Assembly: GCA_000727475.1 (NCBI GenBank)
Contig: KL647293.1
Coordinates: 1,438,588-1,502,587, forward strand
Direction of reading: 5' to 3'
DNA length: 64,000 bases
Source: Sarcocystis neurona
Lineage: Eukaryota; Apicomplexa; Conoidasida; Eucoccidiorida; Sarcocystidae
Shown here piece by piece: positions 35,601 through 46,932 of the stretch. Both the position numbers and the translations under genes were made by a program. Below the pieces are notes generated by a model. The model saw only the letters and a list, made by a program, of their open reading frames with translations, made no database searches and was not told where the DNA came from. Each line of letters begins with the position of its first letter. The stretch's first letter is position 1.

Positions 35601-37735
35601 TACATACATTTATGTACACATATATATATATATATATATCAATGTGTTGCTCTCACTCGTTCTGTACCTACGTGTATTGTTTTTCTAGACACAGCTATTG
35701 ATGTACGTATAAGTTTCTGTCCCTATCTCTCTCTATATATATCTGTTTGTAGAGACATATCTATCTTTCTCTATATATATATCCATATTTATATATGTAT
35801 ATGTTTCTCTCTCTCTTTGTGTCATTCACATTTATACGTACATACCTATTCACGAACGTATAAATTTCTATCCCTATCTCTCTGTCCATACTTATCTATC
35901 TATCTACCTATATAAATATAGATAGATAGGCAGGTAGATGGGTATACAGATAGACAGGTAGATCGATAGATAGATGTATACACATGCATATACATACTAC
36001 AAACATACGTACATCCATACATCCACATGTACATACATACGTGTGTACATATATTCCTCTCTCTCTCTGCGTCACTCACATAAATACGTACATACGTGTC
36101 CATGAGTGTACAACATTTTACCTCTGTTCCTATATATATATTTTCTCCCTATATATATATCTATATATGTATCTCTCCCTGTCTCTCTCTATCTACATAT
36201 GTATACATACATACATACATATATGCATACATACATACATACATATATACATACATACATACATACATACACATGTACATATATTTCCGTCTCACTTTGT
36301 CCCTGCGTCACTCGACCTCTCCCTCTCTCTGTGTATATATACCCTTACGTAGATATGTGTCTCTCCTCGTGTACGGTTGAGTAGCTGTGCGTACATACAC
36401 GTACATATATATGTATTTCCTCGTGTCCTGCCGAGTAGCTGCGAGTGTATACGCCTACGTATATATATAAATATATGTAGTTCCTCATGTACCGCCGCCG
36501 AGTAGCTGTAAGCGCATCATCACATGCGTTGAAGAATGTGCGGGAAGATCTGTGCAACGCCTGCCGAGTGAAGGGAAGCTTTTTGCTGCTGCTGCGCTGA
36601 GCTGCGAGTCCCTTCCGCAGAAGGTTCCCCGTACATTATCACCCGTCCCTGTCTTCCCGACCCGGAACTTTCTTCGTAAGAGGCTTGCAGAATAAATCTG
36701 ACGCCCCTCCCTGTATACACCGAGCGCCTCTCCTCTCCCTATATATATGGTCTACACACATAGATCGAGACGTATCTGCGGATATCTCCCTACCGCTCGG
36801 CGGGTGCTATTGCACACCTCTCTGTCGCGGCCGTCCCGCCTTTCTGTCCACATTGAAACGTACGTACCCCCCCACTTCCGTCTCTCGCTCTCTGTCTATG
36901 CTTGCCCCTCTGTCTCTGTCTCTGTCTGTGTGTGTCTCTCTTTATTACCGTGGCTATGTATACGACGTGTATGTGCATGCACCCCTCTCCGTGCATCTCT
37001 GTAGCTCTCTGTGTTCCTGTGTCCGCCTCCACCTTTATCTCTGTATGTTTCTCTCTGTCCTCGAAGTCTCTACCGCCCCCTACCTCTCTACCTCTATGTT
37101 TTTCTCTCTATATATCTCTGTATTTATCCATCTTCACCTCCTTCGCTTTGCCAACACAGGGATAGACACGTCGCTTTGTGGGGCGCTCACAACTCTCTAC
37201 ACTCACAAGCAGCAAACACGTGGCTCCACGCATACGAGCTGAAGCGTATATACATATATATATGTATATATGTGTATAATTATGTAGCTGCAAAGAAGAT
37301 ATATATGCCTTCTCCAAGCAACGCAGCTGTATGGTGGTGTGTATGCGAATGTGTGTATTGCAAAGAGAAAGACGAAGAGGCACCAGCATTTACTGTGAAC
37401 ATGCGTACACCAAGACACACAGGCGTACACCCAGGTGTAGACAGCACAGCTCTGTTTACCTACGTGAACATAGATACACATATATATATATATATAAAGA
37501 TATATATATATACAAATATACATATGCATATACGCATGTACAAACATAGGTCTCTCTCTCTATATATACATATATATGAAACGTATTTTGGCAGCGGCTG
37601 AAGGTAGATACCTGCACGTTCATGTATAAGGACGGTGAATGGCTGTGAATGCTTCATACAGGCCCACATATACATATATATTTATATTTCTTTACGTATG
37701 TGTCTGAGTACTTACATATGCGCATATACTCGTAG

Positions 37736-37783
<48 letters not shown>

Positions 37784-37819
37784 TACATTACATGTTTTAT
37801 GAATACACGTATACGCATA

Positions 37820-37851
<32 letters not shown>

Positions 37852-40800
37852 ATTGTGTGGACGTACCTGTTTGCACGTGTGTCTGAATACTTACATATTC
37901 ACACACATATGTAGGAAAATGTATATATATATGTGTTTGCACGCGTGTATGAATACTTGTATATGTATGTATATATATGCATGCAGGGAGAAAAAAATAT
38001 ATATACACCTGTGTATGCATGCATGCGTAGATCGACGTATATTTGTCGGTACGACAGCGGCATCGTGCGTCTCTGCCTACATTTGTAGACACTTGTGAAC
38101 ACGCGTCTCCACGAGCAGCGGAGCAGCCATTTCTTTCTGACGCGCGATGAATAGACGGAGGTTGTTTCAGGCCGCCTTCATCTAAGAAATAAGTTCTGTC
38201 TTGCAGCAGCAGCGGCAGCTCGGCGACTGACGTGGCTCCTCCTCTGTTCGCTGCTTTCCAAGGACGTTTGTACGTGTTTTTCCTCCCCCCCGGCACCCCC
38301 TCCGTCGCTAGTCTCCTGCGTTCTTCTCCTCGTGCTGCTGCTGCCGTCTGCCGCTGGGCTTCCGCTTGTTGCCTCACTGTCCAGGTGCCTGGCTTCTGGT
38401 TGCTGCCTCCTCCTGCCGGAATTCTGGTTGCTGCTTCGTCCTCCTGCTGCTGCGTCCGTTTTTCCTGGCTCTGCTTCCTGCTAACCGACGTTATTCCCTT
38501 TCTTTTGTGTGTTCCTCTGTTTGTCGGTGTTCACATGCAGACGTGGATAAATACATATAGAGAGAGAAGTATATAAATGTAGACGTTTGTTATTAAAATG
38601 ACACACACACACACATGCACAAGCGTAGATACTTGTGTGGATATACGTATTCTATTCGTGAATAGGAAATAGTGCAGATACTGCTGTTTTGTCAGACATA
38701 TCAATAGGAAAACATAAATTTACACATAGAAAGGTGTACATATATATAGGTGAAAATATACATATACATATATATATATATATATATGCATGTCGGCTGG
38801 TACACCTGCAACGTGTGTTTGTACACGGAGGTCTGAGATCTGCTTCACTACAGTTCCCAGCGGGCGGTAGCCTTCTGCTGCTGCAAGTGTCTCAAGCTGT
38901 CTATCTACGCAGATATATATGGAGAAGTACATGTGTACCTATCTATACCCACATCTGCGTTCTTCTCTGTACCTTTCTATTTACGCGTTTTCACTGGTGT
39001 TTTTCTCCCGAAGCCTACGCATGCGACGCATGCAACTGTCCCTCTCTCTTTCTGTCTTTTCCTCCCATTATCCCTCGAAGTCAAGTCCAAGGTGGTAGCA
39101 TGCTTGTTGCTCTGCTGCTGCGGAAGGCAAAGTGGCAACGCTAGCCGCAGCTTGCGTTGCAGACGCTTGAAGCAGACAGCGGAGAAGACATACTTCTCTC
39201 CACAATTTTTTGGAAGCAGCAGCACCTACACGTGCGCGCCACGGCTCACCTGCGGCAGCTGTCTGGTTAGCTTTGTCCTCCACACAAGCATTTCATCCAG
39301 CCCCTGCTGCTGCTGTTGCTCCTGCTCTTCGGTGCGTCCGAGGGTTTATTTTCTTTTCCCTCGCGCCTTCCTCTTCTTCCTTCTCCTTTTCCTCTGTGGC
39401 ACCTCGCAGGCTCATTGTGGAGAACGCATCAAAGCTAGTAGAGGACCCGTCTCTTCTACATGCCGGTACGTCGTGCTGCTGTTGCTGCAAGCTGCAGCCG
39501 CGTTGTGCTCTGAGTGAAGAGAAGAAGACCGGCCGGCAGTTGTTCCGGAAGGGCAGAGAGAGCGGGGAAGAAAATGGCGGAAAGAAGGGGCAACACAATT
39601 TCTGCAGCTGCAGCAGAAGCACTGCTGCTCGGGACTGACACATATATATATATATATATACATGTACGTGACCCTCTACCTGCGTATATAGAGAGAAAGC
39701 GGCACATGCTCGTATCTACGCTTATATATACATATGCGTCCTTAGACACACGTATGTATATTTATTTCTTCCATCTTTTGTGGAGAGAGGGCCAAGCGGT
39801 GAGTCGTGCCTGATCGAACTCCGTTTCATTTCCCATATTCTGTGAGAAGACGCATGCAGAGACAGAGACGCAGACGCACACGCCCGCACGCAAATTTATC
39901 CGCCTCTACACCACACACGCGTTCATACATACAAATATGTCTCTATTTGATATGATTAGATCACTACATCCTTATGCGTCTATTCCCCCACACTTCATAT
40001 ATCTCTATATATGAAGATTAGTACATCCCTATATATATATATATATGTATATCCCCACACATGTGCGCGTCTACATACTTATTTGTGTATATATATACTT
40101 ATCTATGCAGCCAAACAAATACAGTTGCAAAGCGCTATTCAGATGTATGTATGACGAGTTGTGAATTTCAACTTGGACACACCTCCTATGATATACGCCT
40201 CCCATCTACTTTCCACGAGATTGACGGACCTGCCAGCGTAGGGATGCGAGCAGACGAAGGAACCCGTGACGCAGGCGCGCGCCGGTCTCTCCTTTGCTTC
40301 TTGACTTCTTTTTTGCCTCCTGCGTGCCCGCCCTGCTATACGACGCAGTGTGTCTATAAATATTTAGTGAGCGCTTGTTCTTCTCGAAAGGAATAATACA
40401 CTACGCAGTGTGTCTATAGGTATTTGGTGAGCTCTTGTCCTTCCCAACAAGAATATACTACGCGGCGTGGCTGCACGTATTTAGTGAGCTCGTACCTTTC
40501 CGCCAGAAGTGTCCTGCCCAGTCTGTATGCGTGGATGAAGGGAGGTCGTCTCCGTCTCTACAGCGATCTACTCCACACCTTCGTTTGGTTGATATTTGTG
40601 GAGTTCCTCTCCTTCCCAACGGTAGGCGACTGCAACACCGAGTGTTGCCTAGCAGAAACGTCTTCGTCTCGACAGCAGTCTACTACTCCCGGGCGCTTAA
40701 TTATACTTACACAGTTCGTCGCCTCCTCAACGTTGATATACTACAACAGTTGTTTATCAGCGTTTTGAAGAGTTCTTCTTCATCTCGACAGTAACCTACT

Positions 40801-41465
40801 ACACGTCAAATTTATGTGGACATACGAGGAGCTCTTGTCCTCCTCCACGTTGGTATACTGCAGCAATTGTCTACAATTATATTGAAGAGTTCTTCTACTC
40901 GTCGACAGTAACCTGCTACATCTGTGTGTTTGCGGATGTGTGGGGAGTTCTTCTCCTCCACCTACTACTACAGCCAGTCTCCAGAGATATTTAGGTAGTC
41001 CTTCTCCTTCTCTACAGTCTCATACTACGCAGTGTGTATACCTGTGTATTTGAAGAGTTCGCCTTCCCCTCGACAAAAGAAGTCTACCCCCAACACACTC
41101 GCCGACGCCATTTTAAAGCGCGCTTCCCGTATGTGTAGTGCGGTAGAGATATACGAATGTCTGACAGGCGACTGCTGAGGCTCCTTTAACTTTCTCCTTC
41201 TTCTTGCCCTCCTTCTTCTTCTTCTGCAGGGCTTCACGTGTCGGCGGAGACTTTCTACGGCTGCCAGGGCCGCGCCGACCATCTTTTCCAAGACCGTAAC
41301 GAGCACCTGCTTCCGCTGCTGCTGTCGTATGGGGTGGACAGTATGGACATGGAGACGCACCAGCTGCTGCATCTGGCGAACCGGCGCTTTCTCCCCGTAA
41401 AAGCCAGCGCCGTACACATAGGGATTGTCAACCGAACGAGCGACAAACATGTGCTCCCCATCACT
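32606..41465 (+). CDS. Uridine phosphorylase (nucleoside phosphorylase family), five recognised exons; N- and C-termini missing
   Basis: Cleaves uridine with phosphate to uracil and ribose-1-phosphate in pyrimidine salvage. Exons: 32606-32725, 34966-35094, 36621-36675, 39410-39465, 41230-41465; introns 2240, 1526, 2734 and 1764 bp. All borders are AG/GT and the phases join perfectly (1, 1, 2, 1), giving 198 codons. Exon 1 holds the GMGSP loop and RLGT, matching the phosphate-binding Arg and Thr (E. coli Arg91/Thr94). Exon 3 reads SPYIITRPCLPDPELS. Exon 5 holds FYGCQGR, with the Gln and Arg that bind uracil (E. coli Gln166/Arg168), then MDMET (Met197/Glu198, ribose) and NRTSDKHVLPIT. The Gln-x-Arg pair separates it from purine nucleoside phosphorylase. 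The Gly-Asp-Pro-type N-terminal phosphate loop is not seen. The exon ends in phase 0 at ACT|GTACGT, so at least one more exon follows. Confidence 0.88.
33940..34930 (+). repeat. CTG-rich intron segment of the uridine phosphorylase gene
   Basis: Dense TGCTGC/TGTTGC tracts on the sense strand run almost to the acceptor at 34964-34965. On the antisense strand the same DNA gives frames of 164, 250 and 106 codons rich in Gln/Ala/Ser/Glu, one of which also overlaps the uridine phosphorylase exon at 34966-35094. The exon's conserved protein sequence fixes the sense strand, so these frames are best read as intron shadows, unless an antisense gene is shown by transcripts. Confidence 0.7.
36195..36275. 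repeat. (TACA)n microsatellite
   Basis: Runs of CATACATACATACA within intron 2 of the uridine phosphorylase gene (35095-36620). The flanks are TA- and CTCT-rich. No other exon is recognised in this intron. Confidence 0.85.
37740..37780. repeat. (TA)20 microsatellite
   Basis: Uninterrupted TA dinucleotides in intron 3 of the uridine phosphorylase gene (36676-39409). Shorter TA blocks flank it at 37490-37525 and 37815-37835. Confidence 0.95.
40340..41100. repeat. 57-60 bp minisatellite inside intron 4 of the uridine phosphorylase gene
   Basis: The unit begins with TACTACGCAGTGTGTCTATA, followed by TATTTGGTGAG and a CTCTTGTCCTTCCCAAC-like pyrimidine block. Well-kept copies start near 40343, 40403, 40460 and 41037; diverged copies fill the space between, giving roughly a dozen units. 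None is coding in the frame of the gene. Confidence 0.75.
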
Positions 41466-41684
41466 GTACGTCTCCACGTGCTTTTCGAAGTCAAATTTTC
41501 AAAGCAGCAGGCAGCAGCTGCGGACCGCGGGGAAAGAAGAAGCCGGGACAGCAGAGACACAGAGAGGCAGAGACAGAGAAACCGAGACACACACACACAC
41601 ACATCTACGCAGGGCGGTGCCAACACAGGGAGATGTGTGGGGAAAAACACAAGTATCTCTCTCTTTATTTCTCTTTGTGTCTCT

Positions 41685-41905
41685 GTCCATTTCTCTCTCT
41701 ATATCACACTCTATATCTCTCTCTATATCTCTCTATATATCTCTCTATATATCTCCCTCTATATCTCTCTATATATCTCCCTCTATATCTCTCTCTATAT
41801 CTCACTCTATATCTCTCTTTGTATCACTCTCTATATCACTCTCTATATCTCCCTCTATATCTCTCTATATATCTCTCCCTACACCTGTCTCTATACCACT
41901 GTCTG
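41685..41905. repeat. CTCTATATCTCT tandem microsatellite
   Basis: Imperfect 8-14 bp units of CTCT(A/C)TATAT follow the last recognised uridine phosphorylase exon. Related CT/TA-rich DNA continues to about 42700. The long Ser/Leu/Tyr frames here have no start or splice support. Confidence 0.85.
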
Positions 41906-42733
41906 TTTGTCTCTCTCTGTGTAGTTCTTTCTGTTTTTCGATTTGTATGTCTCTCTATCTTTATGTCCCTCTCTACGTCCTTTTCTCTCTTCGTGTCCCT
42001 CTCTCTATATCTATTCATTTACGTGTATATATATAAATATATATATCTGTCTCTCCCTCTCTCTATATATATGTATGCATGTATATCTCTACATATACAT
42101 ATACATATATACACATATGCGTCTCTCTCTCCCCGTATTTATATGTGTATGTGTCTTTCTCTCTGTCCTCTCTTTCTTAGTATATATTGTTCTATCTGTC
42201 CCCTCTTATGTATATGTACGGAACTCCCTCTTCATATCTCTGTCCTCGCTTTTTCTAAGTGTACACATATATATGTCCCTTCTTGTGTATATCTACGCAG
42301 CTCCCTCTTCATATCTCCGTATGTCTCTCCCTCTCTCTTCCCCTCTGTGCCTCTCTCTGTGTGTCCCACTCTCACTATCATTCCCTCTGCTGTTCCTCCC
42401 ATATACCTACACACACCCACACAGACATATTCGCATCTCTGCCTGTCTATCTCCCTGTGCCCCTCCTTCTTTGGGTCCCTCTGTTTTCCTCCCATATAAT
42501 ACCTACACACATATTTGCACCTCTGTCTGTATATCTCCCTGTGCCTCTCCGTCTTTGTCCCCCTCTCTGTGTGCCTCTCTTTTTATGTCTCCCCCTCTCC
42601 GTCCAGATGTGTCTCTGCCCACCCGTCTCTCACCAAATCGTTCCCACTGTTGTCCTCTCCGTCTTTGTACTTTCTTCTCTTTCTGTCTTTCTCTGTCTCT
42701 CTATGTATCTTGCTGTCTACTACCACTTGGCAG

Positions 42734-42916
42734 AGGTGGGCCGGCACACAGAAAGAGGAAGAGTCTGCAGAAGATTTTGTAGAAAACGAGTCCACCCCCC
42801 TCTCGACCAGCAGCGTCTTCCCGCCCTTCTGCGTCACCACCACTATCCCCACCTGTGGACACCTGCACATATACATATCTCCGGCCACCTGTGCACCCTC
42901 CACAGTGATATATTAA
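42734..42916 (+). CDS. Candidate 3'-terminal exon after the uridine phosphorylase exons
   Basis: A pyrimidine tract with acceptor TACCACTTGGCAG at 42733 is followed, in phase 0 as the 41465 donor requires, by RWAGTQKEEESAEDFVENES and then a Cys/Thr/Pro-rich tail to a TAA at 42916. Splice phase and acceptor fit, but the peptide does not resemble known uridine phosphorylase C-termini. A second frame here is also open. Other candidates further 3' include a coding-like stretch at 44265-44370. Confidence 0.25.
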   Translation, partial: RWAGTQKEEESAEDFVENESTPLSTSSVFPPFCVTTTIPTCGHLHIYISPATCAPSTVIY

Positions 42917-44660
42917 GAACCTGCAACAGCCATGCGTATACATGGGCGCGGAAGTGGAGCTCCTATGTAATACCTTGAACAGGAATACATGTGTGAGTGG
43001 CAAGAACAATACGCGTGCACACACGTATATACATTTGTGAAACACAGGCTCCTCAGTTTTCCTTCTTTTCGAGAAGAAGATGTATAGATACGTAAAGATA
43101 CGTATGTTAGAGGGCAGGTAGACGCTTCTTGCTCTGCTAGTCTTGTCCACACATGTATAGTTACAGGGATGCACACAGTCGAAGAACGGACGCGATTTTT
43201 TCTGTAAAGATATATATATATAGATATATATATAGATATACGTGTATATGCATATGTCTATATCTATGTGTATGTCTGTATCTATATATGTATACGTATA
43301 TCTTAATATACAGTCGCTACACTTATATACATCTGTATATACACAATATATATCTCCATTTACACACCACATGCAGATGAACCGTACACACATTCACCTA
43401 CACGTGTACATACATATATATACACATGCATATTTCCAACATATAGGTCTGCATATATATATATATACACATATATATAGGTAGATAGATATGTGTGTGT
43501 TTGTTGGTACATCTGGGTGTACATATATATACATATATATATATGAGTGTACATGCATATATATATATATATATATGTATATGTGTACACGTACATATGA
43601 TGTTGAACCGTGTGTGAAGTTGTTGTAAACGTGGGGACTTGTAAATCGCCGCTGTTGGGTGCTTCTCTGCATAGCACACATATACACATATATTCGTAAT
43701 ACATATATTCATACTTCTATTTACATTGGTGGGCAGACGTATGTGTGCGTTCTGTACTACTGTGAAATCGGGTCTGCTGGATTGCGTCGTATGTTTGCGT
43801 GGGTCTAGCCACGTGAAGACTCCTACAAAGATTCGCGCAGCAAATGGCTATCCGTATAGAGAGGGGCAAGACAGAGACAGAGACATAGAGACAGACAGGT
43901 ACCCAGCGAGAGGCGGCGGGGTGTGCAGGGGCATGCATGAAAACTCTGCAGGTAGGAAAGGACAAAAGTAGAAAAGTGTTTGTGTTCCTCTATCGTAGCC
44001 TGGATATATATTTGCATGTGTCTAAGTCAAGTCCACGGAGATATATGCGCCTATAAATACATATATATATATATATACACATATACATATGTATATATTT
44101 ATATATATGTACACGTAGACGTTTGTGCAAATCTATTCGTATGTGTCTATACCAAGTGTGTGGACGTACACACGCTCACATATATATATATATGTACACA
44201 TATATGTATAATATATATGTATATATATATGTATATGTATGCATATATACATGTATACACAGAGTTGAAAGTTGAAAATGCGTTTCTTCAACAGGGACCT
44301 CCTCTTCTGAGCGATCGACTCATTATCTATCCGCGTGTTTCTCTTGACTTCTACAGTTGGCTCAGGCTTCACTTACACGTATATATATATATATATATAT
44401 CAGATATAAAAGTAGTTATTTGCCCAATACTAAAGAACTATATCCACACACGTATAAATATGTGTGTATATATATATAGGTATATATGGAGGGAGAGAAA
44501 GAAAGGGAGAGTAGAAACACATTGATCTACGTGTGTAGTTGTACTTGGTTGAGGTAATGCATGTGAAGATTCTGCTGTTGTTGTGCTGCAGCCAGAAGCG
44601 CTGAGTAGGCAGGTGCTCGTGGCCGGGAGGGCCTGCCTTGATGCGCTTGTTGCTACTGCC
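42917..44660. other. Microsatellite-rich non-coding stretch
   Basis: TA and TATG tracts dominate (43200-43330, 43460-43580, 44060-44240, 44380-44400, 44460-44480). No convincing gene. A plus-strand frame around 44265-44370 reads FLQQGPPLLSDRLIIYPRVS next to an AACAG acceptor and may be an orphan exon. Confidence 0.5.
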
Positions 44661-44666
44661 CTGTAG

Positions 44667-45394
44667 ACAGCAGCTGCAGCGGCAAAGCAGCACCAAACGC
44701 AACAGCGGCAACAAACGCAACAGCAGCAGTAAACGCAGCTCGTGCAGCGGAATACGCAGCACCAGCTAATCCAGCAGCAGCAGATGCAGCAGACGCAGCA
44801 CATGCAGCAGCAGCAGCATGCGCAGCGGCAGCATACGCAGCAGCAGAATACACGCCAGCAGCAGAATACGCAGCAATGCAACAAATGACGCAATTTCACG
44901 GCCAAAAAAAGCAGCTGCAGCAGAAAATGAAGCCGCAAGAATGGGACGGCGGAGAGCGAAGCAGCAGCAGAAGCAGCAGCAGAAGCAGCAGCAGCAGCCG
45001 CAAGTGCCGCAACGTGATCAGCGGTGGCTGCCGAGAGACGACAGCGCACCCAAGCAGCAGCAGCTGTCAGCAAACACAGCAACGCATGCGAGCGACCAGA
45101 GCAGCAACAGCAGCGCAACAGAGAAAAGGAACTGCGACGGCGAAAAGACGAGCAAAGGCGGGTAGAGGAAGAAGTGACGGGAACGGCAGCAGCGGCACCA
45201 GAAGAACCCAATGGCGGCAGCAACATTCGCAGCAGCCCTAAGGCAACGACGAGGTGCGAGAAGCAGCAGCAGCAACAATAGACGAAAAATTGCAGGGACA
45301 CGGAGAGGAAGGAGCGGCTGCAGAGATACAGGCAATAGAAGCGCCAGCGGGCAAACAAGCGGCAGCAGATGCTGCTGCAGTAACAGTGGCCTAG
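44667..45394 (+). CDS. Ala/Gln-rich repeat protein with reading-frame changes
   Basis: After an acceptor (TACTGCCCTGTAG at 44666), a phase-1 frame reads AAEYAAPANPAAADAADAAH and MQQMTQFHGQKKQLQQKMKP up to about 44960. The protein-like sequence then moves to a second frame (QPQVPQRDQRWLPRDDSAPK), a third (RNREKELRRRKDEQRRVEEE, about 45110-45200), and finally another ending DEKLQGHGEEGAAAEIQAIE with a TAG at 45394. Each segment is charged and non-repetitive, so all look coding, yet no single frame spans them. Short introns, indels in the CAG tracts, or a decayed gene would explain this. Coiled-coil potential is likely in the third segment. No family was recognised. Confidence 0.4.
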
Positions 45395-45575
45395 TAGAAA
45401 AACTCTCCCACGCAAAAATGCAATAGCAACAGCGACACTCTGGAGCTTGACTCAGCAGAAAGCACGTGGTGCCCTTGCTGCTGCGCCTCGTGATGCTGCG
45501 GCTCTTGCTGCTGCGGCTGTGCTGCGGCTGCTGCTCTTCCTGCTGCTGCTGCTGCTCTTGCCGCTACTGGTGGTG

Positions 45576-46174
45576 CTACGGCTCCGGCCCTCCTTCCGCT
45601 GCTGGAGTCGCTTCTCCTCGCGCTGCTGCTGCAGTTTCCCCGTCCGCAGCTGCTGCTTCTGCTGCTGCTACGAACTGCAGCACTGGAAGCAACGCATCAC
45701 TGACACCGAACACGGGTAGCAGCAGCAGATAGAGGCAGCCCTCACGCACGTACGCGAGGGTTTCCCCTGCAGACAGAGAGATGTCTCGACGCAGCTCAAG
45801 ACAAATAATAGCCTGGCATTCTCGCAGCTGCGACGAAGTGAAGAAGGCTGATCCACAGGCGATTGTTAGGTGCTGCAGCAGCACACGCTTCAACAACAAT
45901 GGATCCGATGCAGCGGATGTGGCAGAAGCGCTCTCCATACACAAGCTGCTGCTTCTGCTGCTGGCGCTGTTGTTGCTGCTCGTGCTGCGGTTGCCCTGGC
46001 TTCTGCTGTTGTCCCCGTTGCTGCTTTTTCAGCTGCTGCTGCTACTTTTGCAGTTGCTGTCCTTGCGGGTGCTGGTGCTGCTGCTTTTCCTATTGCTGCT
46101 CGTCCGGGGGCGACGGCCTCTTGTGCTGCTGCTCCTTCTCTTTGAACCCTACTGGTGTCCCGCTGAGCATCCAA
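45576..46174 (-). CDS. Ala-rich repeat protein, terminal part
   Basis: On the minus strand an Ala/Thr/Glu-rich frame (VQREGAAAQEAVAPGRAAIG, from 46174) gives way near 45945 to a second frame reading RRDISLSAGETLAYVREGCL and FVAAAEAAAADGETAAAARG, with a stop at 45576. A third minus frame (QQLVYGERFCHIRCIGSIVV) and a plus frame from an ATG at 45781 are also plausible, so strand and frame are not settled. It would converge tail-to-tail with the gene at 44667. No domain was recognised. Confidence 0.35.
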
Positions 46175-46932
46175 ACTAGCGCCTACTCCTTCTGTAGGGC
46201 GGTTTGAAAGTGCAGACCGTAGAGATCATGAATTACTTGCCTACGTTTCCGCCGCATGCAACTGCATGCGTGAAGAGACGCGAGGGCTTCTCATACAGAA
46301 GAGCCAGCAGGTGAAGGACATACGAACTGATGTTTGTCTTCTTCGTCTTCTCCGAGGGGCAGGCAGATGCCGGGAAACTCCACAGAGGTCCACATACGTG
46401 TGTACACACTGCCAGATCTATTAATATTTATAAATGAATCCATTTGTGTGCGGGCACGTGTGCATGTCCGTGATATATATATCCTCATGGTAACACACAT
46501 AAAAGAATCAGATGAAGCACTCATACTTATATAACCACCTAATGTGGCGCCCATATATGTGTACGTAGTGTTTATATATACAAACGTATATACATATATA
46601 TGTATACATCTCTACATATCGTATATGTGTACATAATATATATATATATATGTATGCATATATGCATATGTGTGTATACAGCATTATGTATTAATTCAAA
46701 ATATATAGATATAGATATATATATATCTGTATAGCCATTCAAATATACATATATATTTATGTCGATGTACACGTTTGTGCAGACAGACGTGTATGTTCTG
46801 TACATACCTATCTATCTACCTATCTATCTATCTACCAGTCTCTCTACACATCTATCTATGTGTATATACATCTATGCGTGCGTCGTGGAGCAGCTCGAAC
46901 AGACGTGGAAAACATAGCTCAAATTTTCCTAC

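Noticed and set aside
32606..41465. Purine nucleoside phosphorylase as the identity of the phosphorylase exons
   Set aside because: The FYGCQGR motif has the uracil-contacting Gln and Arg of uridine phosphorylases, which purine nucleoside phosphorylases lack.
41238..42782. Ser/Leu/Tyr-rich frames of 200-288 codons
   Set aside because: They consist of CTCTATAT repeats. Only the part up to 41465 is coding, as the uridine phosphorylase exon.
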